Source: Alloacidobacterium sp963823845 (GTDB lineage Bacteria; Acidobacteriota; Terriglobia; Terriglobales; Acidobacteriaceae). Taken from it: DNA of 64,000 nt. The stretch lies in assembly GCA_963823845.1 (NCBI GenBank), contig CAWGND010000023.1, positions 124,001 to 188,000 on the forward strand, given 5' to 3'. The translations under genes were made by a program, and so were the position numbers. Position 1 is the first letter of the stretch. Each line of letters begins with the position of its first letter. Below the pieces are notes generated by a model, which saw only the letters and a list, made by a program, of their open reading frames with translations, made no database searches and was not told where the DNA came from. Positions 63,144 through 64,000 of this stretch are shown here, piece after piece.

Positions 63144-64000
63144 CTATGTCTTGTTCATACGCAGACACTCGAAGAAGTGGTAGTTCCACGGTTCGAGTTC
63201 CACGTACAGGCCCGGCGACCGCATCTCATGTCCTGCACGCTCAAAGGTCGCACTCGATATCGCGTCCAGCAAATGCCATTCTCCTCCATCTGTATCCGCC
63301 CACGGAACTTTTACCCGGCTCTGTGCGGGATAGTCGCTTAAATTGACGATGATCAGGTGCCGCTCGTCGTCTCTCGACCAGTTCCAAGTCACCAGATTCT
63401 GACAGCTCATGTTGTCGGACCAGCCCGTTTTCTCGCACAGGCTCCATTGGCCATCGCGAAAAATGGGCTTATCAATCGCGCTGAGAAGCCTTTTGTAGAA
63501 ACCCCGCAGGCCCTCATCCACAGGTTCCTGCGGACGCCTGCCCAGAAACACAGGCAGTCTCACGGTGCGTCCCTCAAACTGCCCTTCATGAAAAAGCCTG
63601 ACTCCCGGAAGCGTGGCAATGGTCAGCGCCACAGCCTGTTGCTTCGCCGATGAAAAGGTAGCGGCGGCCCGTGGCTCGTCATGGTTTTCGATGAAACGGA
63701 CGAGCCTCCCCTGGTAGTTCAGATCTGCGCAGAGATGCAGACGAATGCTTTCTGCGTCGCCGTGTTCCAGACGGTCATAAAGCTTCTTGTCGTAACAGAA
63801 ATCAAAACCCTGCTGCTGAAGTTGCCATTCCAGATCCCAGTAAGCCTCGGCGATAAAGAGGAAGCCAGGATGGTTTTTCTTGACGGCCAGGATCAGGTCA
63901 GACCAGTACTCCGTTATGGGCTGCTCTCCGGCCCGGCTGTCCCAGGTGCGCTCGAAGATCGCGTTCAGGAAAAGCATGGCCATATCGCAGCGGATGCCAT
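63144..64000 (-). CDS. GH13 alpha-amylase-family protein, C-terminal part
   Basis: The frame is open to the window end and the gene continues beyond it. The visible part begins in conserved region II (GIRCDMAML, with the nucleophile Asp), then FIAEAYWDLEW with the acid/base Glu, and FIENHDEPRAA with the third catalytic Asp. A C-terminal beta domain ends the protein. It follows the orientation of the MGH1 gene 80 bases downstream, so both are probably one operon. The exact substrate (glycogen, maltose or trehalose) is open. Confidence 0.88.
   Translation of the reverse strand, partial: GIRCDMAMLFLNAIFERTWDSRAGEQPITEYWSDLILAVKKNHPGFLFIAEAYWDLEWQLQQQGFDFCYDKKLYDRLEHGDAESIRLHLCADLNYQGRLVRFIENHDEPRAAATFSSAKQQAVALTIATLPGVRLFHEGQFEGRTVRLPVFLGRRPQEPVDEGLRGFYKRLLSAIDKPIFRDGQWSLCEKTGWSDNMSCQNLVTWNWSRDDERHLIIVNLSDYPAQSRVKVPWADTDGGEWHLLDAISSATFERAGHEMRSPGLYVELEPWNYHFFECLRMNKT

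Overview
The window looks like chromosomal DNA of an acidobacterium, probably class Terriglobia (subdivision 1: the Granulicella/Edaphobacter/Terriglobus/Acidobacterium group). This is an inference from gene content and style: moderately high GC, mostly housekeeping genes in small operons with frequent GTG and TTG starts, a DUF5715-type secreted protein, BBP2-like porin, Yip1 protein, secreted DinB protein and a bc-caa3 respiratory cluster with fused cytochrome domains. No CRISPR array, rRNA, tRNA or complete insertion sequence was seen.

Layout. 0-10.1 kb: the 3' part of dnaB, small unknown proteins, ribosomal protein S1 with a good promoter and a long leader, recQ, a HIT hydrolase, rmuC, and the acpP-fabF fatty-acid pair. 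10.1-22.2 kb: a cold-shock protein with a leader, Yip1 protein, an M15-like DUF5715 protein, two CPBP membrane proteases that converge and overlap, an AMIN/amidase cell-wall hydrolase, alaS, a secreted TonB-C-domain protein and a porin with a strong terminator. 22.2-32.4 kb: recX, an S9 peptidase with a coupled membrane protein, a sensor kinase, a LolA-like secreted protein, an HNH nuclease, a frameshifted comF, a beta-propeller protein and an EamA exporter. 32.5-42.9 kb: a secreted GH18 enzyme with an unexplained N-terminal half, a DUF4239-like membrane protein, an OPT transporter, a lipoprotein, a methyltransferase, an 858-residue secreted protein of unknown function and a secreted DinB protein. 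42.9-46.3 kb: a looser region with long non-coding stretches around a GT39-like glycosyltransferase and a methyltransferase.

46.3-57.0 kb is the respiratory region, read right to left: a fused CtaC-CtaD reading frame (subunit II with CuA and cytochrome c, then subunit I), subunit III, an unknown membrane protein, a diheme cytochrome c lipoprotein, Rieske protein, and cytochrome b with a C-terminal cytochrome c. Together they would pass electrons from quinol to oxygen through a bc-caa3 chain. The assembly gene ctaG is separated from qcrB by about 2.8 kb carrying a truncated hemoglobin, a b-type cytochrome and a Tat-exported molybdopterin oxidoreductase. The first 28 bases of ctaG are duplicated exactly at the far edge of that segment, directly after the qcrB stop. 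The segment therefore looks like an insertion between two formerly adjacent genes.

57.3-64.0 kb: a geranylgeranyl-reductase-like flavoprotein in an operon with a GntR/UTRA regulator, a divergent nanE, a stretch with an operator-like site and a clear terminator (a possible small RNA or a nanE 3' UTR), a large MGH1/GH63-like glycosidase and the C-terminal part of a GH13 alpha-amylase-family enzyme running off the end.
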